Origin: Sphingobacteriales bacterium
GTDB taxonomy: Bacteria; Bacteroidota; Bacteroidia; Chitinophagales; Chitinophagaceae
NCBI GenBank assembly: GCA_027491165.1
Contig: JAIXWS010000010.1
Span: forward strand, 1-64,000
DNA length: 64,000 bases
Direction: 5' to 3'
The position numbers and the translations under genes are program-made. Shown piece after piece: positions 37,241 through 47,328 of this stretch. Positions within the stretch are counted from its first letter, which is position 1. Every line of letters starts with the position of its first letter. The notes under the pieces are model-generated. The model did not search any database, was not told the DNA's origin, and worked only from the letters and a program-made list of their open reading frames with translations.

Positions 37241-38671
37241 GTGTTTAATCAATTATCATCGACCAAAAAGAACGCTATTAAAGCATTTATTCTGTCCGAT
37301 TTTGTGACAGCTGCGCTTTCGTGGATACTCTTTTGGGCAATCAGGCATACGACCTTATTGCAAACCAATTTTGGTAAAGCACTTACCTATATGAAGCCGA
37401 TAGATTTTATCGAAGTCTTTGTTTTGCTGCCCCTTGCTTGGCTCTTATTGTATTATTTGTGTGGTACCTATTTTGACCTTTACCGTAAATCGCGCATCAA
37501 CGAAATTTACCGTACACTCATCTCATGCCTCATCGGCAGTTTGTTGCTGGCCCTAATATTAGTTAGTGATGATACTGACGATATTTCTTATTTCTTCAGT
37601 ATGAGCTGGCGCTATTTTTTAATACAAACCAGTCTGACCTTACTGGGGAGAATGGTTCTCCTTTTTTCTGTAAAACAAAATATTATTAGTGGTAAAGTTG
37701 GCTTTAACACTATGATTGTTGGCGGCAACGACCAAGCTATTGAAATCTACAAACAAATAACGAACAACGATAAAATACTAGGCAATATTTTCTTAGGATT
37801 TGTGTATTCACAAAAAGAAACGGGCAATGGAATGAGTAACTATCTACCACAATTAGGTAACTTGTCGCAGCTTGAGGAAATTATAGATACTCATAAAATA
37901 GAAGAAGTAATAGTGGCTGTGGATAGCTCTGAAAGAGGGCTCTTAGAAAATATCTTGACCAGACTAAGTTATAAAGCTGTTGTCGTAAAGGTTTTACCCA
38001 ATTTATACGATATCATATCCGGATCTGTCAAAACGAGTAATGTTTATGATGCTATATTGGTGCATATAGAGCCCACCTTAATGCCCGATTGGCAGGCAGT
38101 TTGTAAAAGAGCCATCGACATTAGCGCCTCTGCTATAGCCATGATCTTGTTAAGTCCCATTTATCTATTTGCAGCCATCAAGGTTAAACTGTCTTCACCC
38201 GGTCCAATATTTTATAAACAAGAACGTATTGGACTATATGGCCGAGCGTTCAACATCATTAAGTTCCGCTCAATGTGTACTGCGGCAGAAATAGAAGGCC
38301 CAGCTTTGTCCCAAAAAGATGACCCACGTATTACAAAATGGGGGCGTATCATGCGTAAATGGCGTATAGATGAGATACCTCAATTCTATAATATTCTTAT
38401 GGGTGACATGAGTCTTGTTGGGCCTCGTCCAGAACGAAAACACTATATTGATATCATCTGCACTACCCATCCGCATTATCGGTATTTGCATAAAGTAAAA
38501 CCAGGACTTACCTCCTGGGGAATGGTAAAATATGGCTATGCTCAAAATGTAGAGGAGATGAAAAAAAGAATGGAATATGACCTTCTTTATATTGAAAACT
38601 GCTCTTTGGCCTTAGATATCAAAATTATGCTCTACACCATTATCGTGATTATCGAAGGAAGAGGGAAATAA
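37241..38671 (+). CDS. Polyprenyl glycosylphosphotransferase / sugar transferase
   Basis: TM segments then KRAIDISASAIAMILLSPIYLFAAIKVKLSSPGPIFYKQERIGLYGRAFNIIKFRSM...KWRIDEIPQFYNILMGDMSLVGPRPE; GTG start. Confidence 0.94.
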   Translation: MFNQLSSTKKNAIKAFILSDFVTAALSWILFWAIRHTTLLQTNFGKALTYMKPIDFIEVFVLLPLAWLLLYYLCGTYFDLYRKSRINEIYRTLISCLIGSLLLALILVSDDTDDISYFFSMSWRYFLIQTSLTLLGRMVLLFSVKQNIISGKVGFNTMIVGGNDQAIEIYKQITNNDKILGNIFLGFVYSQKETGNGMSNYLPQLGNLSQLEEIIDTHKIEEVIVAVDSSERGLLENILTRLSYKAVVVKVLPNLYDIISGSVKTSNVYDAILVHIEPTLMPDWQAVCKRAIDISASAIAMILLSPIYLFAAIKVKLSSPGPIFYKQERIGLYGRAFNIIKFRSMCTAAEIEGPALSQKDDPRITKWGRIMRKWRIDEIPQFYNILMGDMSLVGPRPERKHYIDIICTTHPHYRYLHKVKPGLTSWGMVKYGYAQNVEEMKKRMEYDLLYIENCSLALDIKIMLYTIIVIIEGRGK

Positions 38672-38683
38672 AAACGATCTTAG

Positions 38684-38691
38684 TAGTTTTG
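38684..38691 (+). promoter_or_regulatory. -7 box TAGTTTTG upstream of ChaN-like gene
   Basis: Exact TAnnTTTG. Confidence 0.45.
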
Positions 38692-38733
38692 GCTTTAAGG
38701 CATTATCTTGCCCTTTATAACAATAATGAGCAC

Positions 38734-39621
38734 ATGAAATATTTTTCTTTAATTGCAGTAATCTTGTTTTTTACTCTAAGTGCTAGGGCCCAAGCTGGAC
38801 CTACCGAAACAGGTCTTCCCTTTAAAATTTTTGATACCAAGACGGGCGAACAAATGACCCTTAGGGAATTGGCCGACCATATTAACAAGACGGATGTTTT
38901 GTTTTGGGGCGAAGAACATAATGATAGCATTGGCCATATTTTGGAACTAAAAATGCTTAAGATGCTCCATGAACGTTACGATGAAAAACTAGTTCTATCT
39001 CTAGAAATGTTTGAAACAGATTGTCAAGTATTGTTAGATGAATACCTTGGTGGATTTATCAACAAAGAGAAGTTAATAAAAGAGGCACGAGCCTGGAACA
39101 ACTATGAAGATTATAGCTCACTAGTAGACTATGCGAAAGAACATAAATTACAGGTAATCGCAGCCAATAGTCCACGTCGCTACAATAATTTAATGAGTAA
39201 AAGAGGACCTAAATCATTAGATAGTTTGGGTTCAAATTCAAAAGCACTCATAGCCAAACTGCCTATTTATGCACCCAAATCAGGTGACTACTATAAAAAA
39301 TTTGTAAATATCATGGGAGGTGAAAACAATATCCACAGCCCGAATATGTTTGCATCCCAATGCCTTTGGGATGCCACTATGGCCAAAAGCATTGAACAAG
39401 CCATTAGTAACAATAAAAAGAATGGCTTAGTAATGCATATTTGTGGTCGTTTTCATAGCGATGAATATTTGGGTACAGTAGCCCAATTACAACGCCGAAA
39501 CAAAGACAGAAAAGTACTTACCATTAGCTGTTTCCCAGCTGAAGATTTTTCAAAACCAAATTACGAGGCTTATGAAAACCTAGCTGATTTCGTTGTATTG
39601 GTGATGAAGAAAGGGGAATAG
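38734..39621 (+). CDS. ChaN family lipoprotein/haem-binding-uptake-like protein
   Basis: VLFWGEEHNDSIGHILELKML, SLEMFETDCQVLLDEYL, HICGRFHSD; start reset to MKYFSLIAVILFF. Confidence 0.88.
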   Translation: MKYFSLIAVILFFTLSARAQAGPTETGLPFKIFDTKTGEQMTLRELADHINKTDVLFWGEEHNDSIGHILELKMLKMLHERYDEKLVLSLEMFETDCQVLLDEYLGGFINKEKLIKEARAWNNYEDYSSLVDYAKEHKLQVIAANSPRRYNNLMSKRGPKSLDSLGSNSKALIAKLPIYAPKSGDYYKKFVNIMGGENNIHSPNMFASQCLWDATMAKSIEQAISNNKKNGLVMHICGRFHSDEYLGTVAQLQRRNKDRKVLTISCFPAEDFSKPNYEAYENLADFVVLVMKKGE

Positions 39622-39639
39622 TCTTTTGTTTTTGTAGAA

Positions 39640-42600
39640 CTACTTTTTTTCTTGTCGTTCGCGTGCTATCCTTTTTTTGGAGTGTATAAATTCATAAAAA
39701 TTATCGAAATTTTTACGATACGTAATACCCATACCTTGGCGTGCTACGTTGTTACCAACAAATAAGTCATAACTACTCGTACGGAAACCAATTAAACTAA
39801 ATCCTCCATCGGGCGTCAATAAATATTGGGCCCTAAAATCACCTGCAAGATTAAAGCTACTGGTGTTTTGGTTATTATTAGAGGGCCTTCCCCAATCGTA
39901 AGCGCTACCTATTTGTAGGCTCAATCGATCATTAAAATAATTTTTCTTCAAACCAAATTTGACTTGGTTGCGGGTATCGGTAGAGCTAATTGGACTGCTT
40001 CCTGAGCTAGCACTTGTGCTCACATCCTGTCCAAAACTTTTGTATTGTACTAATACCTGTAATTTTTGATCACCTAATAACTTATTCAAAGCCGAGCTCA
40101 GTAATGGCGAAGCTTGTGAGGCAATCGTTTCGCCCAAGGTATTTTTGGCACCCGTTACAGCAAGAGTACTTGTAATGCCTTGGGATGGAATAAAAGAACC
40201 CAAAAGAAGCAGTGAACTTACTTGGTTGGTTAAGGCTGTCTTATCACTATTATTAATTCGGTTTAACTCAGCGTAAGCAGTGGTACCTATCGATCTTTTT
40301 TCGACCAATTCAATCTCGTAATTAAGGTCGGGGCTAGCCAAAGTGCCCTTCATACGCAACTGAACATTTACTGCCTGAGCGGTTTTAGCATCTTCTTCTT
40401 CTTTGCTACCTTTTATAATTTCTGCTTTATTATTATCTAACAAATCAAAAAGCCTAGCCGTGGTGGGATAAGTAGCTTGAACATCCAAGCGTGTATTAGC
40501 TATATTACCCGCAAAAGATATAGAACTACCTGCATTGATTAAAAATTCTTTAGAAAGGACTTGCCTAAATGTAAACAGATATTTACCACGTTCAATATTG
40601 TAGGTTCCAAACATAGAATAATCTTCGTTTGCAGGCACATCAATGGATAAATTACCATTACCATTGGCCGTTATTTGATCTCCAGTATTAGGATCAAGTA
40701 CCAAGGTAACATCCATTAAATTGTTGAGGATGGCCGATATTTTAACGCCCAATTTATCTTTTGATTTAAGGGCTTGCTTATTTGGTGCATTGCCAATTGT
40801 TTTAAAGGTGATATAGGTATTTACACTGTGGTCGCCTGCTGAATTATACGGTAAATACAAACTGGATTTCTGGGTAGGAGTGGCGCTGATAGCCATATTG
40901 ATATTGCTGAGACTACCAGATACGCTAAAATTGGCTTTTGCAATCACATGCCCATAAAAAAGATCGTTTTCATAATCTTTTAAATTAACCACCTCGAATT
41001 GATCAGTATTCAGCTTGATATCAAAAATGGGATTGTTGATTTTACTAAACTGAAGGGTTCCTGTAGCCATTGCTTTGTTTTTGTACACATCAAACAATTC
41101 AATATTATCAAGGCTTAGGGTTTGATTTTTAATTTTAATGTTCCCTTTAGGGATATTGTATAATGCTCCAATATAATCAACCTTTGCCAATACATTAATG
41201 AGTGATAAGCCACCCTCAAATTCAGGATTTTTAAGACTTCCATTAATGGATACTTCCCCATCTAAAGTGCCTCCAATTTTACTGGCATAACCTTTTAGAA
41301 ATGGTTGTAAAAATTTAAGTGGGAAATTGGCTATGCGCAGCTTGGCATCTAATTGTTCGGCAGATTGTGTGTTTAAAGAAATTTTTCCCTCACTCAGCAG
41401 AGAAAATTTGGGATTAAAAATGCCACTGTTTTTATCTAACAATACCCAATCTTTTGCAGCATCATAATTGCCGATAATCTTGATCAAGCCAAGGGTGTCA
41501 CCAAATAATGAAACCCCAGAAGCTTCCATATTGGCAGTTATTTTAGCTTTATCAAAAATATTTTGCAGACTAAATTGTCCATTAATTCGGCCTTCAGGCT
41601 TATACTCAGCAGCAGATGTAAGGCTAGCTAGCTGTGCAATGTCAAGGTTGTACGTATTGATGAATATGGGGTGGCCAGGCTTAGCCAAATCAGTATGAAC
41701 CTTCAATTGCTGAAGGCCTGAGCTCAGGTTAAAATTGTTGATAGATAAAAAATTATTGGTATAAACAATTTTGTTATTTGCTTCAATTTCCCACTTAGCA
41801 TTATTCAGATAAAACTCAGAAGGCAAAAAGGAAAGGTACAAGGAATCCCTACTCGTGTAGGCTTTTCCAGCAATTGTAGCGGTACCATATTGTTCATCAG
41901 ATTTAGTAATTATAGTATACTTTAAGGAATCATTTCCCAATTCGGCATCTAAATCGAGTGAGGTATTCAATAAATTATCGCCTACAATAAAAGAGGCAAT
42001 AGACGTTTTTAAGGAAAGATTATTATAGTCTCCTAATCCCAAAACCTTTGCTTTATAAAATTTAAGACTTCCCACTTTGCCAAACGGCACAGTAGCATCT
42101 AAACTTAAAGAGCGGGTGCTTGTATTAAAGTTTCCTAAAATGGTGGAGCTGTCAAATCCGCTCATATGAAGGGTAAAGGCCTTCAATAAATTATCGACTT
42201 CATGAGTCTTAATTCGAAAATTCAAATTTTGATTGGCTGCAATACTAGCAGGCGCCTTGATATAATTAGGCAAGTACTTGCTCAAATAAAATTGCATGGA
42301 GTTGGGTATTTCACTCAACAAAAATTGGCCATCAACTTTTGCGCGCAACAAATTACTTTCAACATCAAGATGCTTTGCCTGTCCATCGTTATAGGATAAG
42401 ATATTGATAGAATCCAAATCCATACGCTGGCTATGGCGATGAAGGTCGATATTATAGAGTTTAGCCGAACCTGTAAAATCATCAATGGTTTTACCAGAAC
42501 AATTAAGGTCAAAATCGGCAGACAAAGTGGTCGGCGCTTCCACAAAATGTAGCGCCTTCAAATCACTACTCAACAAGTTTGCTGTAGCCACAATTTTGAT

Positions 42601-44397
42601 ATCCTTTTCACTAAAATCGATACTACCATTAAAGGCAGCAGCTAGATTACTGTCGTTTATCATTAATTGCCCATCAAATTTACTTTTATCAAAAACACCA
42701 TCGGCTACGATGTCTCGATAAGTATATCCGTTAAAAGTAAAATCCTGAAAGGTAGATTTTGCTTTTATATGAAAGCCCGCCAGGTCGAAACTGGCACCTT
42801 GCAATTGAGCCTTAAAAGTAGTCTTGCCTAAACTGCTTTGGTTTAATAAGCGCCCTACATCAAAAGAGGAGGAGCTAAGCGTACCTGAATAGGTAGGATT
42901 TGACCTGTAGGGCATCTTCATCACCATGTCGGCAGATGCCATTCCTAAATTGGTTTTGACAATTCCTTTTGCTGCAAAATCATGTAGAAATCCTTTGAAA
43001 CTACCGCTAAAATAGGCGTAATCAATAGCCTTAATATTAATGTTGGGATTATTTTTGAGCGTGGGTGCATATTTGAGCACAGAATTTCCAGTTGTGAAAA
43101 TTTCCCCATTTTGAAAATCGAAAATACTCGAATCCACATACGGCAGGCCGATTATGGATAGATCGCCTTTTAGGGTACTAAATCCATCTGTAGCGTTTAG
43201 ATTTTTGGCCACCAAACGATCTACCGTTCCTTTAGCCTCGCCCGAAATTTTAGTGATACCAATAGGCAAATCATTCAATTGAGGAGCAAAAAAGGCTACA
43301 TCCTTTGCATCTACCTGTGATTCTTTAAGCCGTGCATCCATTTTCACCTTAGCTATATAATCTTCGAAATCAGGAAACCGATCATAATGCATGGCATAAT
43401 AATCACCAATAGTACTGTTGTTGGTTTGGATAAACAACTCAGTGCATAAAGCAGCAATTGGTGACAAACTAACTTTGCTTTGCAGTTCTTTTACTACAAA
43501 ACCACTTCTTTCTTTAGCACTAAAATGATCAATGCGGGCGCGCAGGGTATCTCCAACAACTGTTACATTTTTAATGTCTGTATTTAAATCATGGACCTCA
43601 ATATACTCGGGATCAAATTGCTTATCAATCGCTTTTTCTTCTTTACTAACATACCTAAAATGTACTTCATCAAACAATAAATTGCCTAATTTCACCTGCC
43701 ATCCACCGGGATTAAAAGCAGTCGTATCTATTACAAATGGCTTTTTGGGGGAGGGTGGCTTACCACCTTGATAATCGCGCACACGAATAGAGCTTTTGGC
43801 TAGGCTTATATTGGTAATATCAATTAGTTTCTTTGTATAATTAACATCCTCAACATTGACCAAAAAACGACCAAAATCCAAATCATAATCATAGCCTACC
43901 CAGGCATCGTCCATATGAAAACGAACATTGTCGAGCATGATCTTATCGAGATCGAATTCAAAACTTTGCTGTGAGGTATTTTTCTTTTTCGAGTCGCTCG
44001 CAAAAGCTTCTTCAATAAAGGCATAATTCCAATTTGCATTATTTTTTGGACGATACAAATGAATAAAAGCATTTGATAGACCTAGGTAATGCAGAACAGG
44101 TGTGCCTGCATTTAAGAAAAACCAATCGGTAATGCGAAGCTCAGCTTTGCCGATCGAGGCCAATGTATCCCTTTGTTGGTCTTCAATATAAAGTCCCTCC
44201 AGCAAAACATGGTTGAGCAAATCAATGCGCACATTTTGAACAGATACTTTAGTCTGTAGTTTTTTAGACAGAATAGAGGTAGCCCTTTGGGCTAAATAGG
44301 TTTGCACAGAACCCATATTCACCAACACCAATAGCAAGATTATCAAAGCTATTACTGTCAGAAAAATATTTCGACATATTTTAAGGATTCTTTTCAC
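39640..44397 (-). CDS. Translocation/assembly module TamB domain protein
   Basis: About 1585 aa, N-terminal TM, AsmA-like start, C-terminal DUF490/TamB (GNGNLSIDVPANEDYSMFGTYNIERGKYLFTFRQVLSKEFLINAGSSISFAGN); start reset to GTG 44397. Confidence 0.92.
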   Translation of the reverse strand: MKRILKICRNIFLTVIALIILLLVLVNMGSVQTYLAQRATSILSKKLQTKVSVQNVRIDLLNHVLLEGLYIEDQQRDTLASIGKAELRITDWFFLNAGTPVLHYLGLSNAFIHLYRPKNNANWNYAFIEEAFASDSKKKNTSQQSFEFDLDKIMLDNVRFHMDDAWVGYDYDLDFGRFLVNVEDVNYTKKLIDITNISLAKSSIRVRDYQGGKPPSPKKPFVIDTTAFNPGGWQVKLGNLLFDEVHFRYVSKEEKAIDKQFDPEYIEVHDLNTDIKNVTVVGDTLRARIDHFSAKERSGFVVKELQSKVSLSPIAALCTELFIQTNNSTIGDYYAMHYDRFPDFEDYIAKVKMDARLKESQVDAKDVAFFAPQLNDLPIGITKISGEAKGTVDRLVAKNLNATDGFSTLKGDLSIIGLPYVDSSIFDFQNGEIFTTGNSVLKYAPTLKNNPNINIKAIDYAYFSGSFKGFLHDFAAKGIVKTNLGMASADMVMKMPYRSNPTYSGTLSSSSFDVGRLLNQSSLGKTTFKAQLQGASFDLAGFHIKAKSTFQDFTFNGYTYRDIVADGVFDKSKFDGQLMINDSNLAAAFNGSIDFSEKDIKIVATANLLSSDLKALHFVEAPTTLSADFDLNCSGKTIDDFTGSAKLYNIDLHRHSQRMDLDSINILSYNDGQAKHLDVESNLLRAKVDGQFLLSEIPNSMQFYLSKYLPNYIKAPASIAANQNLNFRIKTHEVDNLLKAFTLHMSGFDSSTILGNFNTSTRSLSLDATVPFGKVGSLKFYKAKVLGLGDYNNLSLKTSIASFIVGDNLLNTSLDLDAELGNDSLKYTIITKSDEQYGTATIAGKAYTSRDSLYLSFLPSEFYLNNAKWEIEANNKIVYTNNFLSINNFNLSSGLQQLKVHTDLAKPGHPIFINTYNLDIAQLASLTSAAEYKPEGRINGQFSLQNIFDKAKITANMEASGVSLFGDTLGLIKIIGNYDAAKDWVLLDKNSGIFNPKFSLLSEGKISLNTQSAEQLDAKLRIANFPLKFLQPFLKGYASKIGGTLDGEVSINGSLKNPEFEGGLSLINVLAKVDYIGALYNIPKGNIKIKNQTLSLDNIELFDVYKNKAMATGTLQFSKINNPIFDIKLNTDQFEVVNLKDYENDLFYGHVIAKANFSVSGSLSNINMAISATPTQKSSLYLPYNSAGDHSVNTYITFKTIGNAPNKQALKSKDKLGVKISAILNNLMDVTLVLDPNTGDQITANGNGNLSIDVPANEDYSMFGTYNIERGKYLFTFRQVLSKEFLINAGSSISFAGNIANTRLDVQATYPTTARLFDLLDNNKAEIIKGSKEEEDAKTAQAVNVQLRMKGTLASPDLNYEIELVEKRSIGTTAYAELNRINNSDKTALTNQVSSLLLLGSFIPSQGITSTLAVTGAKNTLGETIASQASPLLSSALNKLLGDQKLQVLVQYKSFGQDVSTSASSGSSPISSTDTRNQVKFGLKKNYFNDRLSLQIGSAYDWGRPSNNNQNTSSFNLAGDFRAQYLLTPDGGFSLIGFRTSSYDLFVGNNVARQGMGITYRKNFDNFYEFIHSKKRIARERQEKK

Positions 44398-44409
44398 AGG
44401 TTGTTGGCA

Positions 44410-44417
44410 CAAATATA
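44410..44417 (-). promoter_or_regulatory. -7 box TATATTTG upstream of tamB-like gene
   Basis: CAAATATA on plus strand. Confidence 0.5.
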
Positions 44418-44479
44418 AGTTCTAAGTATGGTATATTGAGTATCGCAAGGACGAAAGTTTATAAAAGTGTTATTCCTGT

Positions 44480-44510
44480 AAATAGCCCCAAGCAATGCTT
44501 GAGGCTATTT
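44480..44510. terminator. Hairpin, weak terminator candidate
   Basis: AAATAGCCcCAAGCAatgcTTGaGGCTATTT; no good T tract. Confidence 0.4.
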
Positions 44511-44535
44511 GTTTAGTATCATTAAATGTTAAACC

Positions 44536-44922
44536 TTAAAAACCAATATTAATATGCACTCTAGGCCTAGCTAAAACAATGTGAGGAGGAGGGCAATAAT
44601 CGGGTGATGGACTCACCACTACAGGAACTTGTTGGCAATAATTTACTGGTCGGCGATATACTCGGCGAATGCGATAAGCACCACTATTTCTGCCATAGGT
44701 ATCATTGTAATAGGCATCATTGTTATGATTACAATGGCTTCCATTTGGGTAGTAAGCGTTGTTATGATTGCAATTACCAGCATTGTTATAATAGCCGTTT
44801 TTGTTATGGTATCGGCCAGCATCATGATGGCGATTATAGCCACCGCGGCCTTGTGCATGAGTAAAGGTGGCCAAGCCCACCAATAAAACGAATACTGAGA
44901 AAAAGATTTTGCTGTTCATCAT
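44536..44922 (-). CDS. Secreted His/Asn/Tyr-rich protein of unknown function
   Basis: Signal peptide MMNSKIFFSVFVLLVGLATFTHAQ then NCNHNNAYY...HCNHNNDAYY repeats. Confidence 0.7.
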   Translation of the reverse strand: MMNSKIFFSVFVLLVGLATFTHAQGRGGYNRHHDAGRYHNKNGYYNNAGNCNHNNAYYPNGSHCNHNNDAYYNDTYGRNSGAYRIRRVYRRPVNYCQQVPVVVSPSPDYCPPPHIVLARPRVHINIGF

Positions 44923-45157
44923 TGTAGTTTTTTGACTGTTGTGAAGAATATTGATTACGATTTTCACAACTAAGACTACATAGATGAAATTGGGTTTAAT
45001 TAAGACTGAAAAATACTGAAATCCATTTTAGCCTTTTCCAGAAAATATTAAGAGGACCCGTAGCTATGCCAGAATAAGGAATACCCTTTAATAATAATTA
45101 GAAGGTATACCTGAAATAAATGAAAATAAGCATGGTATAGTATTTTTGACAATAGTC

Positions 45158-46123
45158 TTACAACAACTGTCTGATCAACTCTTCTTGGCTTACGCCCTCG
45201 GCTTCAGCTTTATAATTGCGCACTACCCTATGGCGCAACACAGATAAGGCCATGGCTTGTACATCCTCAATATCGGGTGAATATTTTCCTTTGAGTAAGG
45301 CGTAACATTTTGCCGCCAATACCAAATATTGTGAAGCCCTTGGGCCAGCACCATAAGCAATGTATTGCTTAGTAAGCATAGGCGCATTATCATTGGATGG
45401 TCTTGTTTTTTGTGCTAGGGATACGGCATATTCCAACACATTATCAGCAACGGGCACGCGGCGAACCAACTCTTGAAAAGCTGCAATTGTATCAGTATCC
45501 ATTACTTTACTCACCCTTGCGTGGACCGCACCAGTAGTATTTTTGACAATATTTTTTTCTTCTTCAAAAGAAGGATAATCCAAATGAATCATAAACATAA
45601 AACGATCCAGCTGCGCCTCAGGCAAAGGATAAGTTCCTTCCTGCTCAATGGGGTTTTGCGTGGCCAAAACAAAGAAAGGGCTGGGCAATTTGTAGAGTAC
45701 ACCACCAGCAGTTACATTCTTCTCTTGCATGGCTTCAAGCAAGGCTGCTTGGGTTTTGGGCGGTGTTCGGTTAATTTCATCAGCCAAAATAATATTGGCA
45801 AATAAGGGACCTTTAACGAATTTAAAATTGCGTTGTTCATCCAAAATCTCTGCCCCTACAATATCACTCGGCATCAAATCTGGCGTAAACTGAATACGTT
45901 TGAAAGACAAATCCATTACATCAGCCACTGTTTTGATGAGTAAAGTTTTGGCCAAACCGGGTACACCCACCAAAAGGCTATGACCATTGCACAGCATGGA
46001 TATAATTAATTGGTCTACTACATCGTGTTGTCCAACAATTACTGCACCAATGGCTTTTTTCAATGCTTCGAATTGTACCTTTAGGGCCTGAGCGGCTTCA
46101 ACATCTGAAGAATATAATGACAT
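45158..46123 (-). CDS. MoxR family AAA ATPase
   Basis: GVPGLAKTLLIKTVA, GPLFANIILADEINRTPPKTQAALLEAMQE, ATQNPIEQEGTYPLPEAQLDRFM. Confidence 0.95.
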   Translation of the reverse strand: MSLYSSDVEAAQALKVQFEALKKAIGAVIVGQHDVVDQLIISMLCNGHSLLVGVPGLAKTLLIKTVADVMDLSFKRIQFTPDLMPSDIVGAEILDEQRNFKFVKGPLFANIILADEINRTPPKTQAALLEAMQEKNVTAGGVLYKLPSPFFVLATQNPIEQEGTYPLPEAQLDRFMFMIHLDYPSFEEEKNIVKNTTGAVHARVSKVMDTDTIAAFQELVRRVPVADNVLEYAVSLAQKTRPSNDNAPMLTKQYIAYGAGPRASQYLVLAAKCYALLKGKYSPDIEDVQAMALSVLRHRVVRNYKAEAEGVSQEELIRQLL

Positions 46124-46200
46124 AGAATAGGAATCGTTTATTTTAGGATGTGAAAGGTCTGTTTTTTTGCGAACACAAACAAAAACTTTTAGCAAAATTT

Positions 46201-46536
46201 ATGAAAGATATAAGCTTGAATGAAGCGCAGCAGCAAGTTGATGACTGGATTAAAACGATTGGCGTACGCTACTTCTCAGAATTAACCAATTTGGGCATTT
46301 TGATGGAAGAAGTGGGTGAACTATCCCGCGTCATGGTGCGTCAATATGGAGATCAGTCGTTTAAAAATAATGAAACAGACCCAAATCTAGCCGATGAAAT
46401 GGCTGATGTTTTGTGGGTTTTAATGTGTTTAGCAAACCAAACAGGCGTAAATCTGAATGATGCTTTTACTAAAAATATGGAAAAGAAAACACTTCGCGAT
46501 GCAACGCGACATCTCAACAATCATAAATTGAAATAA
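46201..46536 (+). CDS. MazG-like nucleotide pyrophosphohydrolase
   Basis: LMEEVGELSRVMVRQYGDQ...LADEMADVLWVLMCLANQTGV. Confidence 0.88.
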   Translation: MKDISLNEAQQQVDDWIKTIGVRYFSELTNLGILMEEVGELSRVMVRQYGDQSFKNNETDPNLADEMADVLWVLMCLANQTGVNLNDAFTKNMEKKTLRDATRHLNNHKLK

Positions 46537-46543
46537 ATATATC

Positions 46544-47245
46544 ATGCCCACAGCTATTATTACAGGCGCTACACAAGGAATTGGCGCTGCAATTGCCCAT
46601 AAGTTGGCTTCCGAAAAATTTACATTATGCATTTGTTCACGAAACGAAACTGAACTCATTGACTTTAAAAATAAATTAGAACATTTGGGCAGCCCAAAAG
46701 TTTATATCCAGGCCGCAGATTTATCGGATAAAGAAGTTGCCAAAAAATTTGCTCTTTTTGCATTAGAGCAACTCCAATCAGTAGATATATTAGTGAACAA
46801 TGCGGGGGTATTTATACCGGGAAACATTTGCGAAGAAGCTGAAGGTCAGTTAGAACAAATGATGAATCTCAATTTATATTCAGCTTATGCTATTACACGC
46901 ATCATAGCACCCAAGATGAAAGCATTAAAAAAAGGACATATTTTCAACATATGTTCGGTGGCTAGCCTCAAAGCATACCCTATGGGTGGTTCTTACAGCA
47001 TCAGTAAATATGCGTTACTAGGCTTTTCAGACAATCTGCGAGAAGAACTCAAAATGGACCAAATTAAGGTGACGGCAATTTGCCCAGGCGCCACCAATAG
47101 CCGTTCTTGGCAAGGAAGCGGCGTAGCAACAGAGCGGATTATGCCTGCCGAGGATATAGCCAAAATCCTATGGACAGCCTATGATTTGGCCGAAAGCACC
47201 AATCTCGAAACGATTGTTATGCGGCCACAATTCGGTGATTTATAG
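46544..47245 (+). CDS. SDR family oxidoreductase
   Basis: TGATQGIGAAIAHKL, VNNAGVF, YSISKYAL. Confidence 0.93.
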   Translation: MPTAIITGATQGIGAAIAHKLASEKFTLCICSRNETELIDFKNKLEHLGSPKVYIQAADLSDKEVAKKFALFALEQLQSVDILVNNAGVFIPGNICEEAEGQLEQMMNLNLYSAYAITRIIAPKMKALKKGHIFNICSVASLKAYPMGGSYSISKYALLGFSDNLREELKMDQIKVTAICPGATNSRSWQGSGVATERIMPAEDIAKILWTAYDLAESTNLETIVMRPQFGDL

Positions 47246-47287
47246 GCGAATTATTTTAATTATAACATTTGAATTTACGGTAAACAA

Positions 47288-47295
47288 TACCTTTG
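47288..47295 (+). promoter_or_regulatory. -7 box TACCTTTG upstream of lemA
   Basis: Exact TAnnTTTG. Confidence 0.5.
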
Positions 47296-47328
47296 TCCCA
47301 CATTTTATTAAAACATAAAACACAAACA

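Noticed and set aside
44604-44886. Two plus-strand His/Ile-rich ORFs and a minus 71-aa ORF
   Set aside because: Shadow frames of the repetitive His/Asn/Tyr-rich gene on the minus strand
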